A stretch of DNA of 64,000 nt from Chitinophaga niabensis (lineage in GTDB: Bacteria; Bacteroidota; Bacteroidia; Chitinophagales; Chitinophagaceae), in NCBI RefSeq assembly GCF_900129465.1, contig NZ_FSRA01000001.1, positions 124,001-188,000 of the forward strand. The letters run 5' to 3'. Below the pieces are notes generated by a model that saw only the letters and a program-made list of their open reading frames with translations, did not search any database and had not been told where the DNA came from. A program made the position numbers and the translations under genes. Below are positions 44,384 through 52,885 of the stretch, one piece after another (the stretch's first letter is position 1; each line of letters starts with the position of its first letter).

Positions 44384-47300
44384 TTATTTGATCTTGGAAC
44401 CTGCTTTTTCTTCTGCTTCTGCTTTGGCCAGTTTGTCTTTGGCTTCTGCCTTCAGCTCAGGGATCGGACAGTTTTCCGCAATGCTCTGGAAGGTAGCTTT
44501 TGCGTTGAAGTAATCTTTCTGGCGGGCGTATACATCTCCTAAGAGAATGTAGGCTTTAGCTGTCCAGAATTCGTAAGAAGAAGTATTCTTGATCACATCA
44601 AAGCCTGCCTTTTCCGCAGCAGCCAGATCATTTTTCAGGAAGTAACAGTTGGCGATGCCGTAACGTGCTTCTGCTCCTATTTCTGATTTGGTGAGCCCGG
44701 CGGCTATTTTATATTCATTGATGGCTTCGTCGTACTGTTGCTTTTCCTGCTGCGCTTTACCAAGGTAGAAGTGACCGATGATCTGGTCGTCTGTACTGAT
44801 ATTGCTGGCGGATAACAATTGTTCTGCCTGGATGCTCACATCATCCCAGCTCTTCAGCTGGTAATTGCTCCGCAGTAACCCGCGGTTGGCAGCGAGTGTG
44901 TTTTCTTTGTTGGTGGAAAGGCCCAGCAATTGCTGATAGTATTCTTTTGCTTTGGCATAATTCTTCACCTGGTAATAGTTCAGGTAAGCAGCCTGTAAAG
45001 CAGAGCGTTCCGCAAACGGGCTGGCACCACGGGTGAGTACGAATTCGTAAGCAGGTAATGCGTTGGTGTAATCTTTATTGTTATAGAGGCATTCTGCTTT
45101 ATAGAAGCTGGCCTGTAAAGCAAACTGGCCATTCGGATATTTCTGCAGGTAGTTGGTAAAGGCTGTGATGGCTCCGGCATAGTCTGCATTGCTGAAGCGG
45201 GTTTCAGCAGCGGCGTAGGTGATGGAATCTTCTGCGGAAGCAGATACGGATTTGCCGGATGCTTTCAGCAGGGCCAGGTAATCGTCTGTTTTGCCTTGTT
45301 CTACATAGATGGTGCGGATGCTTTGCAATGCTTCATTGGCTTCTGTGGAGTTCGGGAATTTCTCTACCACCTGGCGGAAGTATTGCAGCGCGGTATTATC
45401 CTGGTTGGTATTGAAATAAGCAAGGCCGAGCTTCACCAGTGCTTTGGGAGCATTAGGCCCGTTCGGTTGCTTTTGCAGTACGTTCTTGAGATAAGGGATG
45501 GCTTCATTGAAACGTTCATCGCTCAGGTAGGTATCGGCAATTTCCATTTCAGATTCATTCGTGAAGTTGGAGCCGGGATAACTGGTGGCCAGTTGTTTCA
45601 GCAGGGCCAGTTTATCGTTGTGTTTACCCTGGATACCAAGGATGATGCTTTTCTGGTAAGTGGCGTAATCGGCGCCGGGTTCGTTGGCATTGATGATCCG
45701 GTCGTACAATGCGGTGGCTTTGGCAAAGTCGCGCAGCATATAGTAGCAATCTGCAGCCCGTAGTACGGCATCGTTGGTGATGCGCCCTGCATTGGGCCCG
45801 CTGGCCCGCTGTGCAGATTCAAAATAAGGTAAGGCCGTGGCGTATTGTTCTTTTTTCAGCAGGCTGTATCCCATGTTATAGCTGGCCGTTTGTGTATTGG
45901 CTTCGCCGGAAACAGGGGTGTTGCCTGCATCAAAATAAGCCTGCAGGCTGTTGATGGCTTTGTCTGTATTGTTCTGGCGCAATGCTATTTCTGCTTTCCA
46001 GAACTGGGCCAGCTGGCTGATCTGTTTATCGTATGGATTGGCCAGGGCAATATCCAGCAGGCGGTCTGCTTCTGCCAGCTGCTGGTCGTTCACTAACTGT
46101 GTGGCGCGGCCGTAGGCTACTTTCTGATAAGCTTTTAATACGGCAGGGCTCTTTTCCGGCAACTGTTCCAGGATAGCGATGGCCTCTTTGTAGTTATTGG
46201 TATTGGCAAACAGCTGCACGAGTATTTCGCGGGCCTCTTTGTTGTATTCGGAGCGGGGGTAATTGTTCACGAAGGTGGTCAGCTCCGTGATCGCCGCATC
46301 CTGGTAACCTAATTCAAAAGAGAGTTTGCCATAGTTGAAACGGGATATTTCCTGTTGCTTCGGGTTGGAGCTGTTGCGCGCGCAGAAGGCAAATGCATTC
46401 CTTGCATTGGCTTTCTGGCCGGTGCGGAGGTAACAGTCACCCAGCAGGTACATGGAGTTCTGACCCAGGGAGTCTTTTTCACTGCTCAGCTGTTTAAAAC
46501 CTTTGATGGCCTTATCCAGGTTTGCGGTCTGGTAGTAAGCATAGGAAAGCTGGTATACATCTTCCTTCCTTATTTCGTCCGCATTCTCCTGGTATTCCTC
46601 CAGGTAGGGCAGTGCTTTTGGATAGTCCTTCTTTTCAAAATAAGCCTGGCCTACCAGTTGCTTCAGTTCCGCTTCATAGTAAACGTTCCCTTTGCGGATC
46701 AATGGTTCTGCGTAAGAGATCAGCTGATCTTTTTTACCCTGGAAGTAGTAGATCTCTGCAATATAGTAAGGCACCACCGCATCATATTTCGGATCGCCGG
46801 TTACACGTTTGAAGCTGTTGAGGGCAGCGTCGTACTGTTTATTGTAATAGGAGATAAAGCCGTAGTAATAGTTGGCGGGGATGTAATATTTGTTCTGGAT
46901 TTCTTTGATGGAGGCAAAAAGCGGTTGTGCTTTTTTGAAATCCTTTACATTGAAGTAGCAATAGGCCAGCTCGAATTTGGCATCGGCAATATCTTCATTG
47001 GAAAGGTTGTCGATACTGGCGGCTTCATAATAAGGGATGGCTTCCGTGAACTTGTTCCGATGGAAATAGAACCGGGCCAGCTGATAGCTCACCATTTGTT
47101 CCCGGGCGCTGTTGTTGAAGTTTTTGATAAAAGCCAGCGCCTTCTTCTCCGCGTCTTCATTCTGCAATTTCAGGGCGCACATGGCATAATAGTAATGTGC
47201 GTCCGTATTCACGAGGGAACGGTTGGTTTCCTGGAAATAGCTGATATCGTCTATTGTTCTCTTGAACAATTGCATGGAAATGGCATATTTCCCGTCGCGG

Positions 47301-47452
47301 TACAATTGCTGTGCTTCCTTGAAAGTTTTATCCGGCTCAGTGTAAATGCGTGTTTGCTGCGCGTGGACGGCGGCGGATCCTGCGATCCCTGCCATGAGGA
47401 AGAATACATGCAAAGGTGGAAGAGAGAAGTTCTTTCGAGTGAATAGCTTCAT
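44384..47452 (-). CDS. Large tetratricopeptide-repeat protein
   Basis: Protein of 1022 residues with a signal peptide (PPLHVFFLMAGIAGSAAVHAQ), composed of about 25 TPR or Sel-like helix pairs from end to end (for example YPKALPYLEEYQENADEIRKED, AKALYDRII, YDEAINEYKIAAG). It ends in a Lys-rich helix AKDKLAKAEAEEKAG. TPR scaffolds of this size hold together envelope complexes. It is first in the operon with the barrel and HU-CCDC81/SPOR genes, so I infer a wall-outer membrane assembly. Its promoter lies in the gap with the DnaA boxes. Confidence 0.85.
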   Translation of the reverse strand: MKLFTRKNFSLPPLHVFFLMAGIAGSAAVHAQQTRIYTEPDKTFKEAQQLYRDGKYAISMQLFKRTIDDISYFQETNRSLVNTDAHYYYAMCALKLQNEDAEKKALAFIKNFNNSAREQMVSYQLARFYFHRNKFTEAIPYYEAASIDNLSNEDIADAKFELAYCYFNVKDFKKAQPLFASIKEIQNKYYIPANYYYGFISYYNKQYDAALNSFKRVTGDPKYDAVVPYYIAEIYYFQGKKDQLISYAEPLIRKGNVYYEAELKQLVGQAYFEKKDYPKALPYLEEYQENADEIRKEDVYQLSYAYYQTANLDKAIKGFKQLSSEKDSLGQNSMYLLGDCYLRTGQKANARNAFAFCARNSSNPKQQEISRFNYGKLSFELGYQDAAITELTTFVNNYPRSEYNKEAREILVQLFANTNNYKEAIAILEQLPEKSPAVLKAYQKVAYGRATQLVNDQQLAEADRLLDIALANPYDKQISQLAQFWKAEIALRQNNTDKAINSLQAYFDAGNTPVSGEANTQTASYNMGYSLLKKEQYATALPYFESAQRASGPNAGRITNDAVLRAADCYYMLRDFAKATALYDRIINANEPGADYATYQKSIILGIQGKHNDKLALLKQLATSYPGSNFTNESEMEIADTYLSDERFNEAIPYLKNVLQKQPNGPNAPKALVKLGLAYFNTNQDNTALQYFRQVVEKFPNSTEANEALQSIRTIYVEQGKTDDYLALLKASGKSVSASAEDSITYAAAETRFSNADYAGAITAFTNYLQKYPNGQFALQASFYKAECLYNNKDYTNALPAYEFVLTRGASPFAERSALQAAYLNYYQVKNYAKAKEYYQQLLGLSTNKENTLAANRGLLRSNYQLKSWDDVSIQAEQLLSASNISTDDQIIGHFYLGKAQQEKQQYDEAINEYKIAAGLTKSEIGAEARYGIANCYFLKNDLAAAEKAGFDVIKNTSSYEFWTAKAYILLGDVYARQKDYFNAKATFQSIAENCPIPELKAEAKDKLAKAEAEEKAGSKIK

Positions 47453-47771
47453 GCTGTATGTTATTTCGAGTATTATTTTGTTTAAAACGGTTTCAGATTG
47501 AAATTATTTCAAAAGCAAGACAGTGCCGGATTTTCAGGCCCCTGCTCCCGAATGCTAAACTTGGCAATAGATTGAGGTTGACAAACTTGGCAAATATATA
47601 TTTTTATAGTTTTTAACCCCCTTGCAGGTTATCTACCCTATGTGGATAAACTATTGAGTGTGGATAACTATTTAGTGATCATATATATTAGATTCTATCT
47701 AAATTTGAGCACAAATCCTGTATTTTTAAAAAAGCTGTTATACTTAACAAGAATCAAACCAATTATCTACT
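47453..47771. other. AT-rich divergent intergenic region with DnaA boxes
   Basis: 319 bases without a gene. It includes an AT-rich stretch (47590-47615) and -7 boxes for both sides: TATATTTG on the minus strand at 47591-47598 and TAAATTTG on the plus strand at 47700-47707. A TTAGAT-TCT-ATCTAA palindrome lies just before 47705, and DnaA boxes at 47629-47667. It could be the replication origin or a DnaA-controlled promoter. Confidence 0.6.
47629..47667. other. Cluster of DnaA boxes (candidate oriC element)
   Basis: TGTGGATAA occurs twice exactly (47641-47649 and 47659-47667), which is the complement of TTATCCACA. A third copy, TTATCTACC at 47629-47637, has two mismatches and the opposite direction. 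Three sites in 39 bases next to AT-rich DNA is typical of DnaA-binding regions. Confidence 0.6.
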
Positions 47772-48182
47772 ATGAAAAAACTCTTATCTGCCCGTTTCAG
47801 TAATGGCCAAGTTAATTTAACACTGCTGATCCTGCGTGTTGGTTTTGGTGCGATGGTAATGCTTCGTCATGGCTGGCCTAAGTTAAAAGGGTTTTCCACC
47901 TATGCCAGCCAGTTCGCTGATCCGTTCGGCATTGGTAAAACCGCTTCACTGGGATTAACGGTATTTGCGGAATTCTTCTGCGGGGCCTTGCTGGTGCTTG
48001 GTTTGCTGACACGCCTTGCTACCGTTCCTTTGATCATTTGTTTTAGTGTGATCGTTTTCATGATCCATAAAGCAGATGGTATGGAGAAACAGGAGTTTCC
48101 CATTCTTTTCCTGTTAGCCTTTGTTGCCATCCTGATCTCAGGCCCTGGTAAGTATTCTATAGACGGAGCGATCGGTAACTAA
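47772..48182 (+). CDS. DoxX-family membrane protein
   Basis: Protein of 136 residues with four hydrophobic helices (LTLLILRVGFGAMVMLRHGWPKLKG, GLTVFAEFFCGALLVLGLL, VPLIICFSVIVFMI, FPILFLLAFVAILIS). FxHGWPKL and the EFxxGxLLxLGL helix are typical of DoxX proteins. Members are linked to quinone/thiosulfate oxidation or oxidative stress in other species. The specific role here is unknown. First gene rightward of the DnaA-box gap. Confidence 0.85.
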   Translation: MKKLLSARFSNGQVNLTLLILRVGFGAMVMLRHGWPKLKGFSTYASQFADPFGIGKTASLGLTVFAEFFCGALLVLGLLTRLATVPLIICFSVIVFMIHKADGMEKQEFPILFLLAFVAILISGPGKYSIDGAIGN

Positions 48183-48269
48183 ACCGGAAAAAATAAAAAG
48201 TAAAAAGGGAATTTGTTGGTGGTAGTAGGAATATCCTACATTTACACCTTCAATTTCCCTTTTTGCATT

Positions 48270-48677
48270 ATGTACAGTACTACGATAGATATTCGCGTTC
48301 GTTATGGCGAAACAGACCAGATGGGTTATCTCTACTACGGAAATTATGCATTGTATTATGAAGTAGGCCGTACCGATGCTATCCGCCAGCTGGGCTTTAC
48401 TTATAAAGAACTGGAAGATCAGGGTGTGATCATGCCGGTAGCGGAATTGCAGGTGAAGTACCTGCGCCCTGCTTATTATGATGATGTGATCACAGTGAAA
48501 ACCACCCTGAAAGAATTAACAACCAATCATAAGATCCAGTTCCACTCAGAGTTATATAATCAGAAGGGAGAGTTGTTGAATGTGGGCGTTACAACACTGG
48601 CCATCATCGATGCCAAAAACAACACGCGCATGACGCTGCCTGAAGTTATGAGAGAGAAACTGGCGGTATATTTCTAA
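48270..48677 (+). CDS. Acyl-CoA thioesterase (4-hydroxybenzoyl-CoA/YbgC type)
   Basis: Hot-dog fold hydrolase of 135 residues that splits acyl-CoA thioesters. The catalytic Asp is in RYGETDQMGYLYYGNYALYYEVGRTDAI, the family hallmark, and YKELEDQGVIMPVAELQVKYLRPAYYDD forms the core. I start at 48270, where the conserved IDIRVRYGETD begins; an upstream start at 48213 adds 19 residues with no similarity. The substrate may be a phenyl or short-chain acyl-CoA. Confidence 0.88.
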   Translation: MYSTTIDIRVRYGETDQMGYLYYGNYALYYEVGRTDAIRQLGFTYKELEDQGVIMPVAELQVKYLRPAYYDDVITVKTTLKELTTNHKIQFHSELYNQKGELLNVGVTTLAIIDAKNNTRMTLPEVMREKLAVYF

Positions 48678-48698
48678 GCAATACAAAATCACATCAGC

Positions 48699-49946
48699 AT
48701 GGAAAAGATCTACGCCAGCCTCATCACCATCGGAGATGAGTTGCTGATAGGCCAGACCATTGATACCAATTCCGCCTGGATGGCACAGCGGCTGAACGAG
48801 ATAGGCATCTGGATCCAGAGAAGGGTAGCCGTGGGAGACGACAAAGCTGCTATCATCAAAGCGCTGGAAGAAGAAGGAAAGAATTCCCGGATCGTGCTTA
48901 TTACCGGCGGTTTGGGACCAACGGCAGACGATATCACCAAACCGGTGCTTTGCGAATATTTTGGGGGCAAACTGGTACAGGATGAAGCGGCTTTACAGAA
49001 CGTGCTGCAATTGTCTGCCATGCGCGGGCTGCCTGTGCTGCAACGGAACCTGGACCAGGCGCTGGTGCCGGACGTAGCGACTATCATACAGAATAAAAGA
49101 GGGTCTGCACCCGGCATGTGGTTTGAAAAGGGAGGAAGTATCTATGTATCTATGCCCGGTGTGCCGCATGAAATGAAAGGCATTATGGAGCATGATGTGA
49201 CAGGCATGCTGCAGGCCCGTTTTGAAACACCTGCACTGCTGCATCATACATTGATCACGGCAGGTATGGGAGAGTCCTTTGTGGCAGAGCGGATCATGGA
49301 TTTTGAAAACAATCTGCCCAAACATATCAAGCTGGCTTACCTGCCTAATTACGGGTTACTAAAACTGCGGCTCACGAGTATTTCCCCGGATAAACAATCT
49401 GCTGCAAACGAGCTGCAGCACGCCTTCGATACCCTGAAGTCCCTCGTGGGAGACATCCTCGTAGCAGAAAAAGATGTTACCATGGGAGAGGTGTTGGGAG
49501 AAGTACTGAAAGCAAAAAAGCTGAAGGTAGGTACAGCGGAGAGCTGCACCGGCGGCAAGATTGCCAGCCTGATCACAGCCATTCCCGGCAGTTCTGCCTA
49601 TTTTAACGGCAGCGTGGTAGCGTACTCCTACGAAGTGAAACAGCATGTATTGGGTGTGCAGGCGGAAACATTGGAGAAACATGGTGCCGTAAGTGAAAAA
49701 ACAGTGCGGGAAATGGCAGAAGGCGCATTGCGGGTATTAGACGTAGATTGCGTAATGGCAGTGTCTGGTATTATGGGGCCGGATGGGGGAACGGAGGAAA
49801 AACCGGTGGGATCTGTATGGATTGCTGTAGGTGGCAAAGGGAAGATCGTTACCAAACTGCACCGTTTCCGTTACGACCGTGCCCGGAATATTGATATGAC
49901 CTGTGTGGCTGCCATGAACGAATTGCGGAAATGGCTGGAACTTTAA
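48699..49946 (+). CDS. cinA: CinA-like protein (nicotinamide-nucleotide amidase)
   Basis: Protein of 415 residues. It joins an N-terminal molybdopterin-binding-like domain (ITIGDELLIGQTIDTNSAWMAQ; VLITGGLGPTADD) to a C-terminal CinA amidase (VGTAESCTGGKIASLITAIPGSSAYFNG; VMAVSGIMGPDGGTEEKPVGSVWIA). The C-part deamidates NMN in pyridine-nucleotide salvage. The N-part of related proteins splits ADP-ribose. It lies 21 bases after the thioesterase gene and likely shares its message. Confidence 0.93.
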   Translation: MEKIYASLITIGDELLIGQTIDTNSAWMAQRLNEIGIWIQRRVAVGDDKAAIIKALEEEGKNSRIVLITGGLGPTADDITKPVLCEYFGGKLVQDEAALQNVLQLSAMRGLPVLQRNLDQALVPDVATIIQNKRGSAPGMWFEKGGSIYVSMPGVPHEMKGIMEHDVTGMLQARFETPALLHHTLITAGMGESFVAERIMDFENNLPKHIKLAYLPNYGLLKLRLTSISPDKQSAANELQHAFDTLKSLVGDILVAEKDVTMGEVLGEVLKAKKLKVGTAESCTGGKIASLITAIPGSSAYFNGSVVAYSYEVKQHVLGVQAETLEKHGAVSEKTVREMAEGALRVLDVDCVMAVSGIMGPDGGTEEKPVGSVWIAVGGKGKIVTKLHRFRYDRARNIDMTCVAAMNELRKWLEL

Positions 49947-49953
49947 TTTACCT

Positions 49954-49961
49954 TATTTTTG
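49954..49961 (+). promoter_or_regulatory. Bacteroidota -7 box for the E2 gene
   Basis: TATTTTTG, matching TAnnTTTG, 35 bases before the ATG at 49997 and just after the cinA stop. Confidence 0.45.
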
Positions 49962-49996
49962 TCCTCTACTAAAAAATAAAACACTAAAACACTTTT

Positions 49997-51313
49997 ATGG
50001 CAATAGTCGAACTGGTGATGCCCAAAATGGGAGAAAGCATAATGGAAGCTACGATCCTGCGTTGGCACAAGAAGCCCGGTGATAAGGTGAAGTTAGATGA
50101 AACGGTGCTGGAGATAGCAACTGATAAAGTGGACAGTGAGGTGCCTTCCATTGCGGAAGGGGAGATCACCGAGGTCCTTTTTAATGAAAACGATGTGGTG
50201 CCCGTAGGTACTGTGATTGCACGTGTGCAGACAGCAGCAGGTGCTGCCGTGGCTGCTTCCCCTGCTACGCCATCCCCGGCGGCTGCAGCTCCCAAAGTTG
50301 TTACCGACTCGCATTTCCAGACAGCGCCTGCCCGTGCAGAAGCAGTTGCGCCTGTTTCCGGAGAAGCACGTTTTTATTCTCCTCTTGTACTCACTATTGC
50401 CCAACAGGAAGGCGTGAATTTCGCAGAACTGGAAAAGATCCCCGGTTCCGGAACTGAAGGCCGTGTTACCAAGAACGACATACTCGACTATATCGCTAAC
50501 CGCAGCAATTCTACCTCCACACATATCCAGGAACCGGAAGTGGTAAGGGAAGCTCCAAGGCAGCAGGAAGTAGCTACAGTACCTGCTTCCAACAGCTATG
50601 GCGGTAATGTGGAGATCATTGAGATGGACCGCATGCGTAAACTGATTGCTGAGCATATGGTGCGCAGCGTACATACCAGCCCGCATGTGACCAGTTTTGC
50701 CGAAGCCGATGTTACCAATATGGTACGCTGGCGCGAACAGGTGAAGAAGGATTTTGAAAAACGCGAGGGAGAGAAGATCACCTTTATGCCTTTGTTTGTG
50801 GAAGCAGTGGTGAAATGCATTAAGAAGTTCCCGCTGGTGAACTGCTCACTGGATGGAGATAAGATCATCCTCAAGAAAGATATCAATATTGGTATGGCCG
50901 CAGCCCTGCCAAGCGGAAACCTCATAGTGCCGGTGATCCGCAATGCGGATACACTGAACCTGGTAGGCCTTACCAAACAGGTGAACCAGCTGGCCAATGC
51001 AGCCCGCCAGAACCGCCTGAAACCGGAGGATACGCAGAACGGCACCTTTACCATCACCAACGTAGGTACTTTTGGCAGCCTTACCGGTACGCCGATCATT
51101 AACCAGCCGCAGGTAGCTATCCTGGCGGTAGGGGCTATCAAGAAACGCCCGGTAGTGGTAGAAACGCCCCAGGGCGACTCTATCGCCATCCGCCATATGA
51201 TGTACCTTTCCATGTCCTACGACCACCGGATCGTGGATGGTTCGCTGGGTTCTACCTTCCTGAGCGCCGTGGCGCATGAGATGGAGAATTTTGATCCAGG
51301 CAAAGAATACTAA
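49997..51313 (+). CDS. 2-oxoacid dehydrogenase complex E2 (dihydrolipoamide acyltransferase)
   Basis: Core enzyme of pyruvate, 2-oxoglutarate or branched-chain complexes; it moves the acyl group from lipoyl to CoA. It has 438 residues in order: lipoyl domain with Lys44 (EIATDKVDSEVPS), Ala/Pro-rich linker (VAASPATPSPAAAAPKV), E3/E1-binding domain (FYSPLVLTIAQQEGVNFAELEKIPGSGTEGRVTKNDIL), and catalytic domain ending YDHRIVDGSLG (His and Asp of HxxxDG). The E1 and E3 genes are not near, so the complex type is unresolved; the motif pattern is closest to branched-chain or acetoin-type E2. Confidence 0.93.
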   Translation: MAIVELVMPKMGESIMEATILRWHKKPGDKVKLDETVLEIATDKVDSEVPSIAEGEITEVLFNENDVVPVGTVIARVQTAAGAAVAASPATPSPAAAAPKVVTDSHFQTAPARAEAVAPVSGEARFYSPLVLTIAQQEGVNFAELEKIPGSGTEGRVTKNDILDYIANRSNSTSTHIQEPEVVREAPRQQEVATVPASNSYGGNVEIIEMDRMRKLIAEHMVRSVHTSPHVTSFAEADVTNMVRWREQVKKDFEKREGEKITFMPLFVEAVVKCIKKFPLVNCSLDGDKIILKKDINIGMAAALPSGNLIVPVIRNADTLNLVGLTKQVNQLANAARQNRLKPEDTQNGTFTITNVGTFGSLTGTPIINQPQVAILAVGAIKKRPVVVETPQGDSIAIRHMMYLSMSYDHRIVDGSLGSTFLSAVAHEMENFDPGKEY

Positions 51314-51322
51314 GCATAATTG

Positions 51323-51353
51323 AAAAAGCCCCGATGTTCCGGGGCTTTTTTTT
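51323..51353 (+). terminator. Terminator of the E2 gene
   Basis: AAAAAGCCCCG / CGGGGCTTTTT stem (11 bp) with a 6-base loop and a following T run. It starts nine bases after the stop. Confidence 0.92.
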
Positions 51354-51416
51354 AGCCTGTTTTGGCTTTAATGAGGTAAGGGGTTCAGCGATACCTTTTC
51401 ATGGCATTAAAGGGCA

Positions 51417-51447
51417 AAAAAAAGGCCTCCATGCCGGAAGCCTTTTA
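51417..51447 (-). terminator. Terminator of the RRM gene
   Basis: AAAAGGC..CC / GG..GCCTTTT hairpin with one mismatch in the stem. On the minus strand it runs into TTTTTTTTG. It lies 24 bases after the stop at 51471. Confidence 0.8.
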
Positions 51448-51470
51448 TTGCGTCGATGAGTAATTTAGTA

Positions 51471-51800
51471 TTAGTAACGACCACGGCCACCGCCGCCACC
51501 GTATCCACCACCGCCACCACGGTTTCCACCACCTCTGTTTCCACCACCGCCATTGGCTTGTTTAGGACGAGCTTCGTTCACCATCAGTTGCTTGCCTTCC
51601 ACTTCACTACCGTTCAGACTCTCCATCGCTTTAGTTCCTTCTTCCTGGTTTGCCATTTCTACAAATCCGAAACCACGTGAACGACCGGTTTCATGATCTT
51701 TGATGATTTTTGCAGAGGTAACTGTCCCGAATTCGCTAAAGATTTGGTGAAGGTCCTCATCGTTCAACCTGTAGTGCAGGTTGGCTACGTAGATGTTCAT
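51471..51800 (-). CDS. RRM RNA-binding protein with RGG-type tail
   Basis: Protein of 109 residues. RNP2 is IYVANLHY and RNP1 is SRGFGFVEM, the two aromatic RNA-contact stretches of an RRM. A tail of Gly, Arg and Tyr (GGGNRGGGNRGGGGGYGGGGGR) follows. Such small RRM-Gly proteins of cyanobacteria and Bacteroidota are often cold-induced RNA chaperones. The upstream 50 bases are very A/T-rich, possibly a long leader for autoregulation. Confidence 0.93.
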   Translation of the reverse strand: MNIYVANLHYRLNDEDLHQIFSEFGTVTSAKIIKDHETGRSRGFGFVEMANQEEGTKAMESLNGSEVEGKQLMVNEARPKQANGGGGNRGGGNRGGGGGYGGGGGRGRY

Positions 51801-51987
51801 GATAAAAAAATTAAAAAATGAAAAATAATATTGAAGTTAAGGAATTAACTGAATAAAAAAAATGCTCCCTTGTTTTTTCAATGTTTTGCCTTATGGGAGG
51901 GGTATGGCGGAATAGCATCAACCATTGTACAGCAAAGGGTTAGGGGCCTTATATAATGACCATAAATATGTGACCCCGGGGCTTTTG

Positions 51988-52767
51988 ATGCTAGATATTA
52001 AAGTTTTTCGTAACTTCAATAAGGGCCGATCTAAACGGCCGAAAGCTATGAAGGCATTGAGTGAGACGTGGTTCGCAGAAGGATTTATAGATTTCGAATT
52101 AAAGAAATATACCCTTCTCGCCTACCTCCAGGAGATTAACCGTTACTTTAACGAGAACAAGCTATACCCGCAACTGAGCGATGTGATCTTCCATTACAAT
52201 AACCTGCTGGCATTCAAAGAGAACAAACAGTTCCTCCGGCAGCAGTTCCCCAAACAGCTTACAGCCGTGAATTTAGAGCGTTTGCAACTGCTGTATGAAC
52301 AGATGATCGCAGACGATGAAATGATGGAAGAACTGGAGAGCATTATGCAGTTTGCCCTGCTCAAAATGAACCGTACGATCAAGGAAGGCGCGGAGATCTA
52401 TGATTTTGTGGAAGAGAAGCTGAACATAATGCCGGTAGGGATCATTCCGCTGGATATCCAGGAAGGGTATATGCTGTTGTGCGACGGGAAGTTCAGCGAT
52501 ACGGAAGTATATCAGTACCGCCTGACGATCTTTGAAAGGCATGATGAAAAGTACAGGGGCATTCATACCAAACATATCGGCACCTATATCCGCAGCCTGG
52601 CACATACTTATCAGAGCATCAAATCAGACCTGATCCGCCATCGCAGGGAGTTGCCCAATCCTGCGGTGTATACGATACAAACGGAACTGGTGTTCCCGGT
52701 GCAGGAAACATTGCTGCCGGTGGCGAAACGCTGTTTGGTGAAGTATATTACGGCAAACAGGGCGTAG
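51988..52767 (+). CDS. Conserved hypothetical protein
   Basis: Protein of 259 residues with no recognised domain. It is largely helical (KALSETWFAEGFIDFELKKYTLLAYLQEINRYF; YEQMIADDEMMEELESIMQFALLKMNRTIKE) and then a more mixed region (VGIIPLDIQEGYMLLCDGKFSDTEVYQYRLTIFE). No signal peptide, so it is cytoplasmic. I begin at the ATG at 51988; a TTG at 51925 would add 21 residues. It resembles conserved proteins of Chitinophagaceae whose function is unknown. Its position before the 11-mer inverted repeat may be chance. Confidence 0.6.
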   Translation: MLDIKVFRNFNKGRSKRPKAMKALSETWFAEGFIDFELKKYTLLAYLQEINRYFNENKLYPQLSDVIFHYNNLLAFKENKQFLRQQFPKQLTAVNLERLQLLYEQMIADDEMMEELESIMQFALLKMNRTIKEGAEIYDFVEEKLNIMPVGIIPLDIQEGYMLLCDGKFSDTEVYQYRLTIFERHDEKYRGIHTKHIGTYIRSLAHTYQSIKSDLIRHRRELPNPAVYTIQTELVFPVQETLLPVAKRCLVKYITANRA

Positions 52768-52800
52768 AGGAGTTGAATTTGTAAACCCGCCATGGTAGCT

Positions 52801-52882
52801 TAATCCTTGCTTTATCCTTGCTCCGTGTTGCCGCCCGGAGCGGGTTTGAGCTACTTTAAAGCAAGGATAAAGCAAGGATAAG
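52801..52882. repeat. Inverted repeat made of tandem 11-mers
   Basis: Left arm 52803-52822 and right arm 52860-52879 are 20-bp perfect complements. Each arm is built of the 11-mer ATCCTTGCTTT in tandem (ATCCTTGCTTT then ATCCTTGCT). The 37-base middle holds CCCGGAGCGGG. The element lies between two convergent genes and may be a dispersed palindrome or a bidirectional terminator. Confidence 0.75.
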
Positions 52883-52885
52883 ACC

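Noticed and set aside
46355-47446. 363-codon open frame opposite the large TPR gene
   Set aside because: Antisense of regular TPR codons; the predicted product has a shadow-like composition rich in Val, Ile and Phe.
44384-47452. CRISPR-like repeats in the TPR gene
   Set aside because: The repeated pattern is at the protein level (TPR); no identical DNA repeats with even spacers are present.
51481-51560. Simple-sequence repeat near the RRM gene end
   Set aside because: It is the coding sequence for the Gly/Arg-rich tail, not a separate repeat element.
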